Shown: positions 23,170 through 31,455, counted from the stretch's first letter. The stretch: 64,000 bases of DNA from Verrucomicrobiota bacterium (GCA_024233345.1 JACKPT010000002.1:1-64000), one strand, 5' to 3'. Notes: generated from the letters alone by a model not told the origin. Program-made: numbers and translations.

Positions 23170-23239
23170 GGTTCGGCGGGACGCCGAACCCTACCCATCG
23201 TTCGTTCGGGCTAGGTAGGGTTCGCCGTCCCGGCGAACC
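23170..23239. repeat. Long foldback (inverted repeat) upstream of nadB
   Basis: A 26-nt arm at 23170-23195, starting GGTTCGGCGGGACGCCGAAC, is complementary to 23214-23239 at all but about two positions, with an 18-nt loop. Each arm also contains its own small palindrome. It lies 47 bp upstream of the nadB start and could form a large hairpin in the leader or be a repeat element. Confidence 0.6.
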
Positions 23240-23328
23240 GAGCTGCGCTTCCACTTTCATGCGACGTAGCGTGGGGCTCCCGCCCCGGGTTTTGAGGAAG
23301 GCGTGCCGATACCGACTCAGAGTAAAAG

Positions 23329-23405
23329 TTCCAATGGTTGGAAAAACCCTCAATAAAAGTTCCAACGATTGGAACTTTTTCGTGTGCATTTTCCAGGCGT
23401 TGGAA
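23329..23405. repeat. Triple TTCCAA-NNN-TTGGAA palindrome, 31-bp period
   Basis: TTCCAATGGTTGGAA (23329-23343), TTCCAACGATTGGAA (23360-23374) and TTCCAGGCGTTGGAA (23391-23405) start exactly 31 bp apart with 16-nt spacers. Copy at 1-71 has the same period and identical third site. It ends 6 bp before the PfpI gene (its 3' side). Confidence 0.85.
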
Positions 23406-23411
23406 AACCGG

Positions 23412-23930
23412 TCAGGCATCTTGAGCCTTGATGGCATCGACGAAGGCTTTACCAAAGACCGGAAGGTCGATAGGGGTGCGGGAGCTGATCAGGTTGCCGT
23501 CGATCACGAGGGGTTCATTGAGCCACTCACAGCCCGCATTGATCATGTCGTCCTTGATTCCGACAGTGCTGGTGGCGGTGCGGCCCTTGAGGATGCCGGC
23601 GGAAATGAGGATCCAGCCCGCGTGGCAGATGAAGGCGATGGGTTTTTTCGCGGCATCAAATTCCTGAACAATCCGGAGGACATTGGGGTCGCGGCGAAGT
23701 TTATCGGGGGCGAAACCGCCGGGGACAAGCAGGGCATCGTAGTCGGCGGTTTCAACATCCGCGATGTCCTGATTGGCTTTGCAGGGATAGCCGTGTTTGC
23801 CCTGGAAAACCCGGTTGCTCTCGGGGGCGGCTACCGTGACCTGCCAGCCTTCCTCCTCAAGACGGAGCTTGGGATACCACAGCTCGAGATCTTCGTAGAT
23901 GTCATCGACCAGAGAGAGAATCTTTTTCAT
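23412..23930 (-). CDS. PfpI/YhbO-type DJ-1 superfamily protein
   Basis: This 172-residue protein shows 'DIYEDLELWYPKLRLEEEG', 'YDALLVPGGFAPDKLRRD' and the nucleophilic Cys in 'IAFICHAGWIL', followed by 'NLISSRTPIDLPVF'. These are the marks of the PfpI/YhbO subgroup, with Glu in 'YEDLELWYP' and His after the Cys. Members are described as stress proteins, deglycases or proteases. It is the second DJ-1-superfamily gene in the window and is not closely similar to the one at 19559. Length is typical. Confidence 0.85.
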   Translation of the reverse strand: MKKILSLVDDIYEDLELWYPKLRLEEEGWQVTVAAPESNRVFQGKHGYPCKANQDIADVETADYDALLVPGGFAPDKLRRDPNVLRIVQEFDAAKKPIAFICHAGWILISAGILKGRTATSTVGIKDDMINAGCEWLNEPLVIDGNLISSRTPIDLPVFGKAFVDAIKAQDA

Positions 23931-24042
23931 GCTTGCTTCCTTGTTGTCTTGCCGGAGTGTACGGGAAATGCCGAGGCTTGCAAATCTTTGTAAGACGGCC
24001 CACGAATCTCACAAATAACCACGAATCAGGAGACACAAGGTC

Positions 24043-24840
24043 ATGCCGGAATTGGCGGAAGTGGAAACAGTAAGGCGGGCGGTGGAGACGGGTTTTCGCG
24101 GGAAGCGGATTGTTACCGTGATCTGTCGCCAGGATCCGATTGTGTTTGATGAATTGGGGCCGCGGGCGTTTACCGGCCGGTTGCGCGGTCAGACCCTCAT
24201 CGGCACCGGCCGGAAGGGGAAATTCTTTTGGCTGACGTTTGATGGCGGGTGGTCGGTGCTGATGCATCTGGGGATGACGGGGTGGATCGAGCAGGGCCGA
24301 TTCGGCCAGATGGATCTGCGGTTTGCCCGGATGCAACTCGAATTCGAGGACGAGACCTGGCTGGCCTTTACGGATCCCCGGCGGTTGGGCCGGATCCGAC
24401 TCCGAACAGATCCGCTGGGGGAACCGCCGGTGTCAAAACTTGGTTTTGATGTGTATTTGGACGATCCGGGACGGGACTGGTTCGCCGCCGAAGTGCAGAA
24501 GCGCAAGGCCCCGATCAAGGCGATTCTCCTCGACCAGGGTTTCACTGCGGGTATCGGTAATTGGTTGGCCGACGAGATTCTGTTTCAGGCCAGAATCGAT
24601 CCCCGACGCCGGGGTGATACCTTGACCAGAACAGAAGCCCGAGCCATTTACCGGGCGATGAAGCGGATTGTGAATCGCGCGGTTAAGCTCGGCGCAGACG
24701 ATACAAAATTTCCGAACACCTGGTTATTTCATCATCGATGGGGAAAGAACGCCGAGGCCCGCACGTCAACCGGTGACCCGATCGAGCACTGCACGGTGGG
24801 AGGGAGGACAACCGCCTGGGTTCCGACGGTGCAGGTATGA
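24043..24840 (+). CDS. Fpg/MutM-family DNA glycosylase, zincless type
   Basis: This 265-residue base-excision glycosylase/AP lyase has the N-terminal catalytic P2 and E3 in 'MPELAEVETVRRAV' (Ala replaces the usual Pro5). Lys is at 58 and 60 ('GRKGKFFWL'), with 'LMHLGMTGW' and the helix-two-turn-helix 'GFTAGIGNWLADEILFQARIDP'. The usual four-Cys C-terminal zinc finger is not present: only one Cys occurs in 'EHCTVGGRTTAWVPTVQV'. The finger arginine (GGRTT) is retained, as in plant Fpg and Neil1-type zincless fingers. DNA lesion specificity is therefore uncertain, and I leave the symbol blank. Confidence 0.85.
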   Translation: MPELAEVETVRRAVETGFRGKRIVTVICRQDPIVFDELGPRAFTGRLRGQTLIGTGRKGKFFWLTFDGGWSVLMHLGMTGWIEQGRFGQMDLRFARMQLEFEDETWLAFTDPRRLGRIRLRTDPLGEPPVSKLGFDVYLDDPGRDWFAAEVQKRKAPIKAILLDQGFTAGIGNWLADEILFQARIDPRRRGDTLTRTEARAIYRAMKRIVNRAVKLGADDTKFPNTWLFHHRWGKNAEARTSTGDPIEHCTVGGRTTAWVPTVQV

Positions 24841-24862
24841 AGTGTCCGCTCTTGGAAGGATC

Positions 24863-25255
24863 TCAGAGCTTGCGGTAGTTCACCAGTTTGAGGTCGGAGA
24901 TGCGGGCGAAGTGCTCGGTGTTGGCGGTGACCAGTTCTGATTCTGCGTCAAGCGCGGTTGATGCAATGAGAATGTCAAAGTCACCGATCATGCTACCCTG
25001 GCGCCGCAGTCGGCGACGAATCCGGCTGGCGATTAAAGCAATGGGGCGGGTGACGTCACGTTTCTGGAAGGGCGCGAGAAAATCAAGGCCCTCCCGGTAT
25101 TGCTCGTAGCCTTCAAGAAACTCCACCTCGCTGATGACGGAGATGGCGCAGTCCTCATCCGGATGGGATTCGAGAAACCGGGTGGCGGGGCCTTTGGTTC
25201 CATTGACAAAGTCTCGCTGGAGGTCGATCAGGAACGTCGTGTCATAAATCTTCAT
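24863..25255 (-). CDS. PIN-domain toxin, VapC family, third pair
   Basis: This 130-residue PIN protein begins 'MKIYDTTFLIDLQRD' (D5) and has E43/E45 ('ISEVEFLEGY'), D92 and D94 ('GDFDILIASTAL') and a C-terminal 'VTANTEHFARI'. It is of the subgroup usually paired with DUF217 antitoxins. Its ATG overlaps the antitoxin TGA (ATGA, 25252-25255). Confidence 0.87.
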   Translation of the reverse strand: MKIYDTTFLIDLQRDFVNGTKGPATRFLESHPDEDCAISVISEVEFLEGYEQYREGLDFLAPFQKRDVTRPIALIASRIRRRLRRQGSMIGDFDILIASTALDAESELVTANTEHFARISDLKLVNYRKL

Positions 25256-25512
25256 GACGATTTTTCTGACCAGGGGGAGGGAGATGTGGTCCGCGCCTGG
25301 TGGACATCTCGTTTTTCCCAGTAGTCGGCGGCTTTGCGATCCCCATAGGTCGCGCCCCGCTCACGAAGAACCTTGAGGATGGATTTACCGGTTGCGTCAT
25401 CCGGCACAAACTTAACCCTACGAACGACTTGAGAAAATGATTCGCCTGGCTTCTTCGCCTTCCTGAGCTTTTCATAGGCGTCGAGTTCCAGTGATATGGT
25501 CTTGGTTGCCAT
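25252..25512 (-). CDS. DUF217/VapB-type antitoxin, third pair
   Basis: This 86-residue protein starts at the ATG 25510-25512 ('MATKTISLELDAYEKL'); the longer upstream reading crosses a palindrome and is unlikely. 'KTISLELDAYEKLRKAKKPG' and 'ESFSQVVRRV' are typical of the DUF217 (UPF0330) family, AbrB/RHH-like regulators paired with VapC. The C-terminal tail should bind the toxin. Confidence 0.82.
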   Translation of the reverse strand: MATKTISLELDAYEKLRKAKKPGESFSQVVRRVKFVPDDATGKSILKVLRERGATYGDRKAADYWEKRDVHQARTTSPSPWSEKSS

Positions 25513-25529
25513 GCATGAATTCATGCATG
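25510..25529. promoter_or_regulatory. Perfect 20-bp palindrome over the antitoxin start codon
   Basis: CATGCATGAATTCATGCATG is self-complementary over all 20 bp and includes the antitoxin start codon (25510-25512). It could be the operator for VapBC autorepression or fold to occlude the start. Confidence 0.6.
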
Positions 25530-25657
25530 AAATTGACGATATGTCAAGGTTATGCTTGCGGCAGGACTTCACCCTTAATCCTTTGCCCGGATTATTCATG
25601 AACGCCAGAGTGTTCAACCTAGGAAGAGCAGTTGAACGATGTGATGGATTGAATCGG

Positions 25658-25867
25658 CGGGCTGAAGGCCAGCAAACTCGGTAGCCCAGGGCAAGCGAAG
25701 CGCGGCCCTGGGTTGTGGGTGCGAGACCTCACCGTTGAGCGCGTAGGGGCGAGATCTTGGTCCGGTTGTTCGGGTCTCGCTCCATTCGCGCTCCGGGCCT
25801 TTTTTCTTTTTTTCCTGGGGCTGCGCCGCGCTTGCCCCAGGCTGTCGAATGGTGGGCCTTCAGCCCG
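25658..25867. repeat. MITE-like element with inverted termini
   Basis: CGGGCTGAAGGCC (25658-25670) and GGCCTTCAGCCCG (25855-25867) are perfect 13-bp inverted ends. The similarity continues inward for about 50 bp on each side through CCCAGGG/GCGC/GCTTGCCC blocks. The 210-bp element has no gene. The rest of the 500-bp gap at 25513-26014 holds only a hairpin at 25926-25946 (CCGGCGGG and CCCGCCGG). Confidence 0.6.
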
Positions 25868-26014
25868 ACGGGTAGAATGGGGACAGTCAATTTTTTGAGG
25901 TGTAGCTGGCCTCGGCACTCGTTTACCGGCGGGACAAGCCCGCCGGGGTGTTGTCTGCTGCTTTCTTGCTGGAATTTACTTACTACGCCCGACGATCAAT
26001 CCATGATCAAGTCC

Positions 26015-26563
26015 CTACAGGACATCGATTGCCGTGGCATTGATGATGAGGGCTCCTTCGGTGGCTTGTGGGGCAACTACGCCTTTTACCCGGATTCTGC
26101 TGAGTTCCTTCAGGCCTTCCAAGCCGCGGATGCTGTGTTTGATGACCTGACCGTTTGCATCCACGACCTGGATGGTGGCGGTTCCGGCTCTCAGCGCTTT
26201 CGGGTCATCGCAGCAGTTGTCCCATGGCGTATCGCAATGACCCTCATCGCCACGGAGATCACAGGAGGTTAAGGTGCCTTCGTCGCCGACCACGAACAGG
26301 GCGCGGTTTTCAACGAAGGGATTCATATCGCCCATGACCTTGGCTTCGACCACAACCGTATCACCGGGGCTGACCGAGGTGCGCAGTTCGGGGATGGGTT
26401 GAATCGACTCGGTGGCGGCGACATCCTGAAAAACGGCGGCGAGGGCGTCGGGAACCGATGGCTCTGCACTGGCCGATGGAGCCGGGGCGGAAGATTGGCC
26501 GCAGCCCACAGCGAGCAGGAGCAGGCCGGCGATTGCGCTTTGTATGATCTGTACTTTCTTCAT
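26015..26563 (-). CDS. Lipoprotein with Cys-rich motif, last gene of ABC-export operon
   Basis: This 182-residue protein has a lipoprotein signal peptide ending in 'LLAVGC' (lipidated Cys about C21). The mature part contains 'VVEAKVMGDMNPFVENRALFVVGD', then a compact Cys cluster 'SCDLRGDEGHCDTPWDNCCDD' (seen in parts), then an OB-like 'IRVKGVVAPQ' strand. The cysteines suggest metal binding or disulfides, but no family function is known to me. It follows the second permease by 18 bp, so it probably works with the exporter. Confidence 0.75.
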   Translation of the reverse strand: MKKVQIIQSAIAGLLLLAVGCGQSSAPAPSASAEPSVPDALAAVFQDVAATESIQPIPELRTSVSPGDTVVVEAKVMGDMNPFVENRALFVVGDEGTLTSCDLRGDEGHCDTPWDNCCDDPKALRAGTATIQVVDANGQVIKHSIRGLEGLKELSRIRVKGVVAPQATEGALIINATAIDVL

Positions 26564-26581
26564 GGTATGTTCTCCTTGGTG

Positions 26582-27730
26582 CTAATCCCGCAAAGCCTGC
26601 GGGAGACTGGGTTTTAGACATCGAATGGCCGGGGGAATCGATCCGACAAGTCCGAGCAGGGTGCCCGCGAGCAGGCCCGCGAACAACGTCTCTGGACCGA
26701 ATCCGAGCCGGAAGGCTCCCGCGCTTAAATAGATCACCCGGTCGGCCAACAGCAGGACGGCCGCAAGGGCACCGAGCAAGGTCCCGAACAACGAGGTCAT
26801 CAGGGATTCCTGAATGAAGGAAATGAGGATCGCCGTGCGTCTGAATCCGATGGCCTGGAGGGTGGCGATCTCTCGAACCCGCGAGGCGAATGCCGCATAG
26901 AGAGTGTTGAGTCCGCCAAACACCGCAGCGGCGGCGATCAGGGCCGCGGTGGTCCAGGTCATCGCTCGAACCGGCGCATAAAATGTGGCGAGTCTGGCAT
27001 AGTAGCTCTGTTCGGTGACCGCACTGAGTTCGAGGTCGAGTCGCTGGCGGGTGAACAACTGCACATCGGCGGGATCGCCCTCATCCAGCCGCACCACGAC
27101 CGCGCTGACGGTCTCGCGCTGAGCGAGGGTCCGCAGGTCATTGAGGTTCATCCACAATTCCGATTCCAGGACCGTACCCGGTGCAGCAAAGATTCCGGAC
27201 AGGGTCAGTGTGGCGGAATCGAATCGCAATTCGGTGCCGGGGACGAGGTCGCCTTCATCAATGCCGAATCGTTTCCATGCGAGGCGTCCCGCCATGATTT
27301 CTCCCGGGCCCGGGAAGTGCCCTTCCATCACGGTGACTTCGGGGTGGGTGAGTAATGCCTTGGCGGTTACCCCCCGGACAAGGCCTCGAATGCGTGTGCC
27401 ATCGGGGAGACCGAGGTTGGCCATGTGAATAATCTGTGGCGAGACCGCCCGGTCTCCCAGGGGGGCATAGATGCCGGATACACTGGCTTCGGTAATCCCG
27501 GCAGCCTGTTCGGAGACTTCGCTTCGCTGCATGCTTTCCTCGCTGCCCTTGCCAAGGATGAGCATGTTGCGGGGGGAGCCGGAGGCGCTGAGCGTTTTCC
27601 GCATGCCCTCATTCAGGGCGTGGGCTCCCATGACGAGGAAGACCACGAGGGCACTGCCCCCGAGGGTCTGGGCGAGTCGTGTCCGGTCCCGGTAAAGATT
27701 TCGAACCGCATAGCTGAAGGGGAGCAGCAT
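26582..27730 (-). CDS. ABC transporter permease, FtsX/MacB type (second)
   Basis: This 382-residue permease has one N-terminal membrane helix ('GGSALVVFLVMGAHAL'), a large periplasmic domain (about residues 45-250) and three C-terminal helices. The FtsX domain is seen in 'IATLQAIGFRRTAILISFIQESL' and 'LFGTLLGALAAVLLLADRV'. It should pair with the permease encoded 2 bp upstream and the LolD-like ATPase to move lipid or a small molecule out of the inner membrane. Substrate unknown. Confidence 0.86.
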   Translation of the reverse strand: MLLPFSYAVRNLYRDRTRLAQTLGGSALVVFLVMGAHALNEGMRKTLSASGSPRNMLILGKGSEESMQRSEVSEQAAGITEASVSGIYAPLGDRAVSPQIIHMANLGLPDGTRIRGLVRGVTAKALLTHPEVTVMEGHFPGPGEIMAGRLAWKRFGIDEGDLVPGTELRFDSATLTLSGIFAAPGTVLESELWMNLNDLRTLAQRETVSAVVVRLDEGDPADVQLFTRQRLDLELSAVTEQSYYARLATFYAPVRAMTWTTAALIAAAAVFGGLNTLYAAFASRVREIATLQAIGFRRTAILISFIQESLMTSLFGTLLGALAAVLLLADRVIYLSAGAFRLGFGPETLFAGLLAGTLLGLVGSIPPAIRCLKPSLPQALRD

Positions 27731-27732
27731 GA

Positions 27733-28887
27733 TCAGGTCCTCAAACTTTCTACGATGGGCCGTCGTACCGCCATCCAGGCCGGATAGGTGGAGGCAAGTC
27801 CACCAAGAACAAGCGCGAGCAAGAGCCCGGACAGGAATAAACCGGGATCCGGGGTGATGGACATCACCTGACCTTCATTGCCAAAGGTAATGCGGCTTAT
27901 GGCGAGAAATCCCATGGCACTGCCTGCGCCGATCAGTCCTCCCGCGAGCCCGAGCAGCAGTCCCTCGAGTAAAACCAGCCAGGCGATTGCGCTGTCGGGA
28001 TAGCCAAGGGTTTGAAGCACGGCATTCTCTCGAATTCGCGTGCGAACCACGAGCAGGACAGCGTTGGCGACCAGGCCCAGCACTGCGATCACGGCCCCGA
28101 GTCCGATCCACCGGGTAAAGCCGGTCAGCTCGATGAGTTCCCGCGCGGCCTGAGCAAAGAAGGCTTTCTCGGGTTGGGTATGGGTGGGTTCCTCTGCGGT
28201 TTTGAATGTGGCGTCAATGGCCGCCGCCACCTCCTCCAGATGGGCGGGATCTTCGACCCGAACATTGAACTGGGTGACTTCTCCGAGCCCGCGGCGTGAG
28301 GCTTGCTGCAGGAAGGGCAGATGGACATAGGCCACATCATTGTCCTGCAGGTTGGGGGAGGTCAGGATGCCGGAAATGGTCACCCGGACCCCGGCGGCCT
28401 CGAAGGCGTCCCCGGGTTTCAGGCCCCGGCGGGCGGCAAAGTTTTCCCCGATCAGGGCGCCGTCGTCGGTGCGTTCCCAGTCTTCGCGAGAACCCTCGGT
28501 GACCTGGATTTCCGGAGCGAACCGGGCGAGCTGACGAGGGGGAACGCCTCGAAAAGTCACGATGTCGAGGCTGGCCCCGCAGTTGTTGACGGTAATCTGA
28601 ATCGGTATGACCTCGCGCACCCCGGGGATGCGGCGAATTTCATCCTCGTAGTACAGGGGCAGTCGGCTGGTCGAGGGGCAGTAGCGGTTTTCCCGGTAGA
28701 CCACGAGGGTTACATCCGAGGCCTGAACGGCCGTGGTTCGGGAGACCGCGGTTTGCATGCTTTCCACGAGGGCATAGAGAAACATCCCGGCAGCAATGCC
28801 CAGTACGGTCAGCAGGGTGCGCACCCGATGCCGGAGAAGTTGTTTGGCGGCGAGGGGTATGAGATTGAATGCGGCTTTGGGGGTCAT
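27733..28887 (-). CDS. ABC transporter permease, FtsX/MacB type (first)
   Basis: This 384-residue FtsX-domain permease has a TM1 of 'RTLLTVLGIAAGMFLYALVE', a periplasmic domain to about residue 265, and C-terminal helices ('IGLGAVIAVLGLVANAVLLV', 'LVLLEGLLLGLAGGLIGAG', 'LFLSGLLLALVLGGLAS'). 'RIRENAVLQTLGYPDSAIAWL' is the coupling-helix region. Its ATG overlaps the ATPase stop by 4 nt (28884-28887). Confidence 0.87.
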   Translation of the reverse strand: MTPKAAFNLIPLAAKQLLRHRVRTLLTVLGIAAGMFLYALVESMQTAVSRTTAVQASDVTLVVYRENRYCPSTSRLPLYYEDEIRRIPGVREVIPIQITVNNCGASLDIVTFRGVPPRQLARFAPEIQVTEGSREDWERTDDGALIGENFAARRGLKPGDAFEAAGVRVTISGILTSPNLQDNDVAYVHLPFLQQASRRGLGEVTQFNVRVEDPAHLEEVAAAIDATFKTAEEPTHTQPEKAFFAQAARELIELTGFTRWIGLGAVIAVLGLVANAVLLVVRTRIRENAVLQTLGYPDSAIAWLVLLEGLLLGLAGGLIGAGSAMGFLAISRITFGNEGQVMSITPDPGLFLSGLLLALVLGGLASTYPAWMAVRRPIVESLRT

Positions 28888-29579
28888 GATACCGCCTCCA
28901 GGAGTTGACCCTTTTCGAGGTGCAGGGTGCGGGATGCCGCACCGGCAGCCTTGGGATCATGGGTTACCATCACGATGGTCTTGCCTTGTTCGCGGGACAG
29001 GGTCTGGAGCAGTCCAAGGATTGCATCGGCGGATTCACGGTCGAGGTCTCCGGTAGGTTCATCGGCGACCAGCAGCGGCGGGTCCGCCACCAGGGCACGG
29101 GCGATGGCCACCCGCTGTTCCTGTCCGCCCGACAGCTCGCGGGGAAAGTGATGCATGCGGTCTGACAGGCCGACCAGGGACAGGGCCGCTTCGACTTTTT
29201 CCCGCCGCTCCCGGCGCTTGAGGTCATCGAGCAACAGGGGCAGCTCCACGTTTTCGAATGCGGTCAGTACCGGAACAAGGTGATAGAGCTGGAAGATATA
29301 GCCCACCTGCCTGGCCCGCCATGCGGCCAGGGCGCGCCGGGATAGTGCATGGATGGCGACCCCATCTACTTCGATAGAACCGGATGTGGGCTGATCGATG
29401 CCAGAGAGAAGATTCAACAGGGTTGTTTTTCCCGAGCCGGACGGCCCCATCATGGCGAGAAAATCGCCGCGCGGAATATCCAGATCAAGGGTATCCAGCG
29501 GGGTGACCAGATTCTCGCCCTTCTTATATTGTTTGGTCACGCTGAGGCAACGGATCAGGATGTCTTGGTCATTTTCCAT
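28884..29579 (-). CDS. ABC transporter ATPase, LolD/MacB family
   Basis: This 231-residue nucleotide-binding subunit has Walker A '[16 protein letters not shown]', Q-loop '[22 protein letters not shown]', signature '[15 protein letters not shown]', Walker B '[12 protein letters not shown]' and H-loop 'VMVTHD'. The Q-loop style is typical of the MacB/LolD class that powers FtsX-type permeases. The start overlaps the stop of the membrane-fusion gene by 11 nt. Confidence 0.92.
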   Translation of the reverse strand: MENDQDILIRCLSVTKQYKKGENLVTPLDTLDLDIPRGDFLAMMGPSGSGKTTLLNLLSGIDQPTSGSIEVDGVAIHALSRRALAAWRARQVGYIFQLYHLVPVLTAFENVELPLLLDDLKRRERREKVEAALSLVGLSDRMHHFPRELSGGQEQRVAIARALVADPPLLVADEPTGDLDRESADAILGLLQTLSREQGKTIVMVTHDPKAAGAASRTLHLEKGQLLEAVS

Positions 29580-30936
29580 CTCGTTCTCCAGGTAGCATTT
29601 TTACCAGCGCGCCGGGTTTGAGATGGTCGGCTCCATCGGTGACCACCTTTTCGCCGGCTCTCAAACCTTCCAGCACTGCGCTCAAGCCATTTTTCTCCTC
29701 CAGTCCAAGCGTGATCGCCCGGTACTCTGCAGTCTCCTGCACAGGATCAATGACCCATACCGAGGCTGCGTCTCCGTCTGCTTCCAGCACCGCGGCAGTG
29801 GGGATCCAGATCATCCTGGTCCCGGTTGGGTGCATGGGGTGTTTGAGCGAGCCGAGGAATTCGGCCCGTCCCAGCATTTCCGGTCGCATTCCCGGCTCGG
29901 GTTCAAGGATGGAAACTTTCACCTGCAGGGTATTGCGGGTGAGATCGGCTTCACCGGTCACCCTGGAAACCACCCCGGTAAAGACGCGGTTGGCAAAAGC
30001 CGCCGTGACGAGACGGGCGGTCATACCAGTCTCGATTCTCCCCGCATCGGAGAGGGGGACATCCACCCTCATTTGCAGATGATCCGGGTCATACAGGGTG
30101 ACAATGGTTGCACTGTCCGGGTCATCCATCGAGGCCATGCGCTTCATTCCGGGTGCGGCATGTCGCTTGAGAACGATACCATCCATCGGGGAAACGATCC
30201 GGCATCGTTCGAGGTTGAGTTGGGCCTGATCGAGTCCGGCCTGCAGACTGTTGATGCGGGCTTGTTGCTGTTTCATTCTAGCGCGGCGGACGGCTACTCC
30301 GCTGCGTGCAGCTTCCAGCAGGGCTTGTGCTTCGGACTCCGCAAAAACAGCGGTGACTCGCTCAGCCTCGGCAATATCTCCCGCTTCCAATGCGCGGAGG
30401 CGGTTGGCTTGATCGGTGGCCTGGGCGAGTCGGGCTTCGGCCGCTTTTGCCTCGGCCTCCGCCGCGACGATCTCCTGCTCCCGCACCGCGAGGTCGGCCA
30501 ACGCTTCGGTCAGGTCGGCCTGCAGGCGGGTAACCTCGAGGGTCAAGTTGGTGGAATCCAGGGTGGCGAGCAGGTCTCCGGTGCGCACGGCTTGACCTTC
30601 GAGAACGTGAACTGCTTCGACAAAACCGTCGACCTTGACCGCAACCCGCACCGGATAGGGGTCGGGTTCGAGCCAACCCGAGGCCTGGGCAATCATCGGA
30701 CCGGGCGTGTCATGGGATACCACCGGGGTGACGCCATCGGTTTCCAGATAAAGAGCAGGGGCCACAGTTACCGTTGTCCGAGGCCGCAAGCGGTCCCCAA
30801 ACAGAACCGCGAACAGGGCTGCGATTCCGAGTAAAAAAGCCAGCAATAAGAGCAGGGGGGTGGCATTGCGTGGGCGCGAAGCCGGTGGTTGCGGCGTGCG
30901 TCGCAATGATTCAAGAGATGCGTGAGTAGATTTCAT
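29569..30936 (-). CDS. HlyD/MacA-type membrane fusion protein
   Basis: This 455-residue periplasmic adaptor is anchored by one N-terminal helix ('PLLLLLAFLLGIAALFAVLF'). A lipoyl half ('VKVDGFVEAVHVLEGQAVRTGDLLATLDS'), a long alpha-hairpin (about residues 120-225, Ala/Glu-rich) and a second half 'CRIVSPMDGIVLKRHAAPG' follow. A beta-barrel and membrane-proximal domain complete it. I use the ATG at 30934-30936, preceded by CAGG. A TTG four codons earlier is the alternative. It links the inner-membrane pump to the periplasm or an outer-membrane channel not encoded nearby. Confidence 0.87.
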   Translation of the reverse strand: MKSTHASLESLRRTPQPPASRPRNATPLLLLLAFLLGIAALFAVLFGDRLRPRTTVTVAPALYLETDGVTPVVSHDTPGPMIAQASGWLEPDPYPVRVAVKVDGFVEAVHVLEGQAVRTGDLLATLDSTNLTLEVTRLQADLTEALADLAVREQEIVAAEAEAKAAEARLAQATDQANRLRALEAGDIAEAERVTAVFAESEAQALLEAARSGVAVRRARMKQQQARINSLQAGLDQAQLNLERCRIVSPMDGIVLKRHAAPGMKRMASMDDPDSATIVTLYDPDHLQMRVDVPLSDAGRIETGMTARLVTAAFANRVFTGVVSRVTGEADLTRNTLQVKVSILEPEPGMRPEMLGRAEFLGSLKHPMHPTGTRMIWIPTAAVLEADGDAASVWVIDPVQETAEYRAITLGLEEKNGLSAVLEGLRAGEKVVTDGADHLKPGALVKMLPGERDGK

Positions 30937-31023
30937 AAGCCTGAACAAACGAACATGAAGGATGGGATCGATTGATCCCGGTGGAATGAACGTATATCGG
31001 CGGATGCCGATGTCAGGTCAGAC

Positions 31024-31455
31024 TTACAAAAGGAATTGGCAGAGCGCCAGGTGCCGCCTTGGACTGGGAGGTGGACCGCACGCTTCTGGGCCGCTCACGC
31101 GCAAAACGGGTTCATCATACCTGATGGTCGCAACTTCGAGGGAGCCGGAGGCGAAAGGAGCCGGGCAATAGGTGTCCCGACCCTGAAGGGTCAGTGGCTC
31201 AGTCGATAGATCCAGGGTAAAACAGCAGAGGGGGGAGGATGAATCCGCGTCATGATTGTCGGCGGGTGCGTTTCCCTTGTCCCCGCAGCAAGCCATGGGG
31301 GCGGATGCCTCGTGTTCACAGCAACAAGTGCAGATGCCGGAACCGGGTTGAAGACAGGCGTGAATAGGCACCGGGGCCAGAGCAAAGACAAGAGCCATGA
31401 CGACCAGCATTAGTGCCGAGGGCAAGGAACTCGCTTGAATCGGGATTAACCTCAT
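31024..31455 (-). CDS. Cys-rich exported protein, first gene of ABC-export operon
   Basis: This 143-residue protein starts 'MRLIPIQASSLPSALMLVVM' with a signal peptide or membrane anchor. A Cys/His-rich segment follows ('CTCCCEH', 'MACCGDKG', 'DNHDADSSSPLCCF'). This recalls small exported proteins of metal-handling operons, but I do not recognise the family. A longer reading to 31503 is possible; neither start has a good Shine-Dalgarno. It lies 87 bp upstream of the membrane-fusion gene on the same strand. Confidence 0.55.
   Translation of the reverse strand: MRLIPIQASSLPSALMLVVMALVFALAPVPIHACLQPGSGICTCCCEHEASAPMACCGDKGNAPADNHDADSSSPLCCFTLDLSTEPLTLQGRDTYCPAPFASGSLEVATIRYDEPVLRVSGPEACGPPPSPRRHLALCQFLL

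Noticed and set aside
23329..23405. Mini-CRISPR (15-nt repeat, 16-nt spacer)
   Set aside because: Repeats are too short and differ at the centre, and the spacers are similar between the two genomic copies instead of unique.
25757..26272. Plus-strand gene over the MITE-like element
   Set aside because: It runs through the inverted repeat and antisense to the lipoprotein gene; no Shine-Dalgarno or protein motif.
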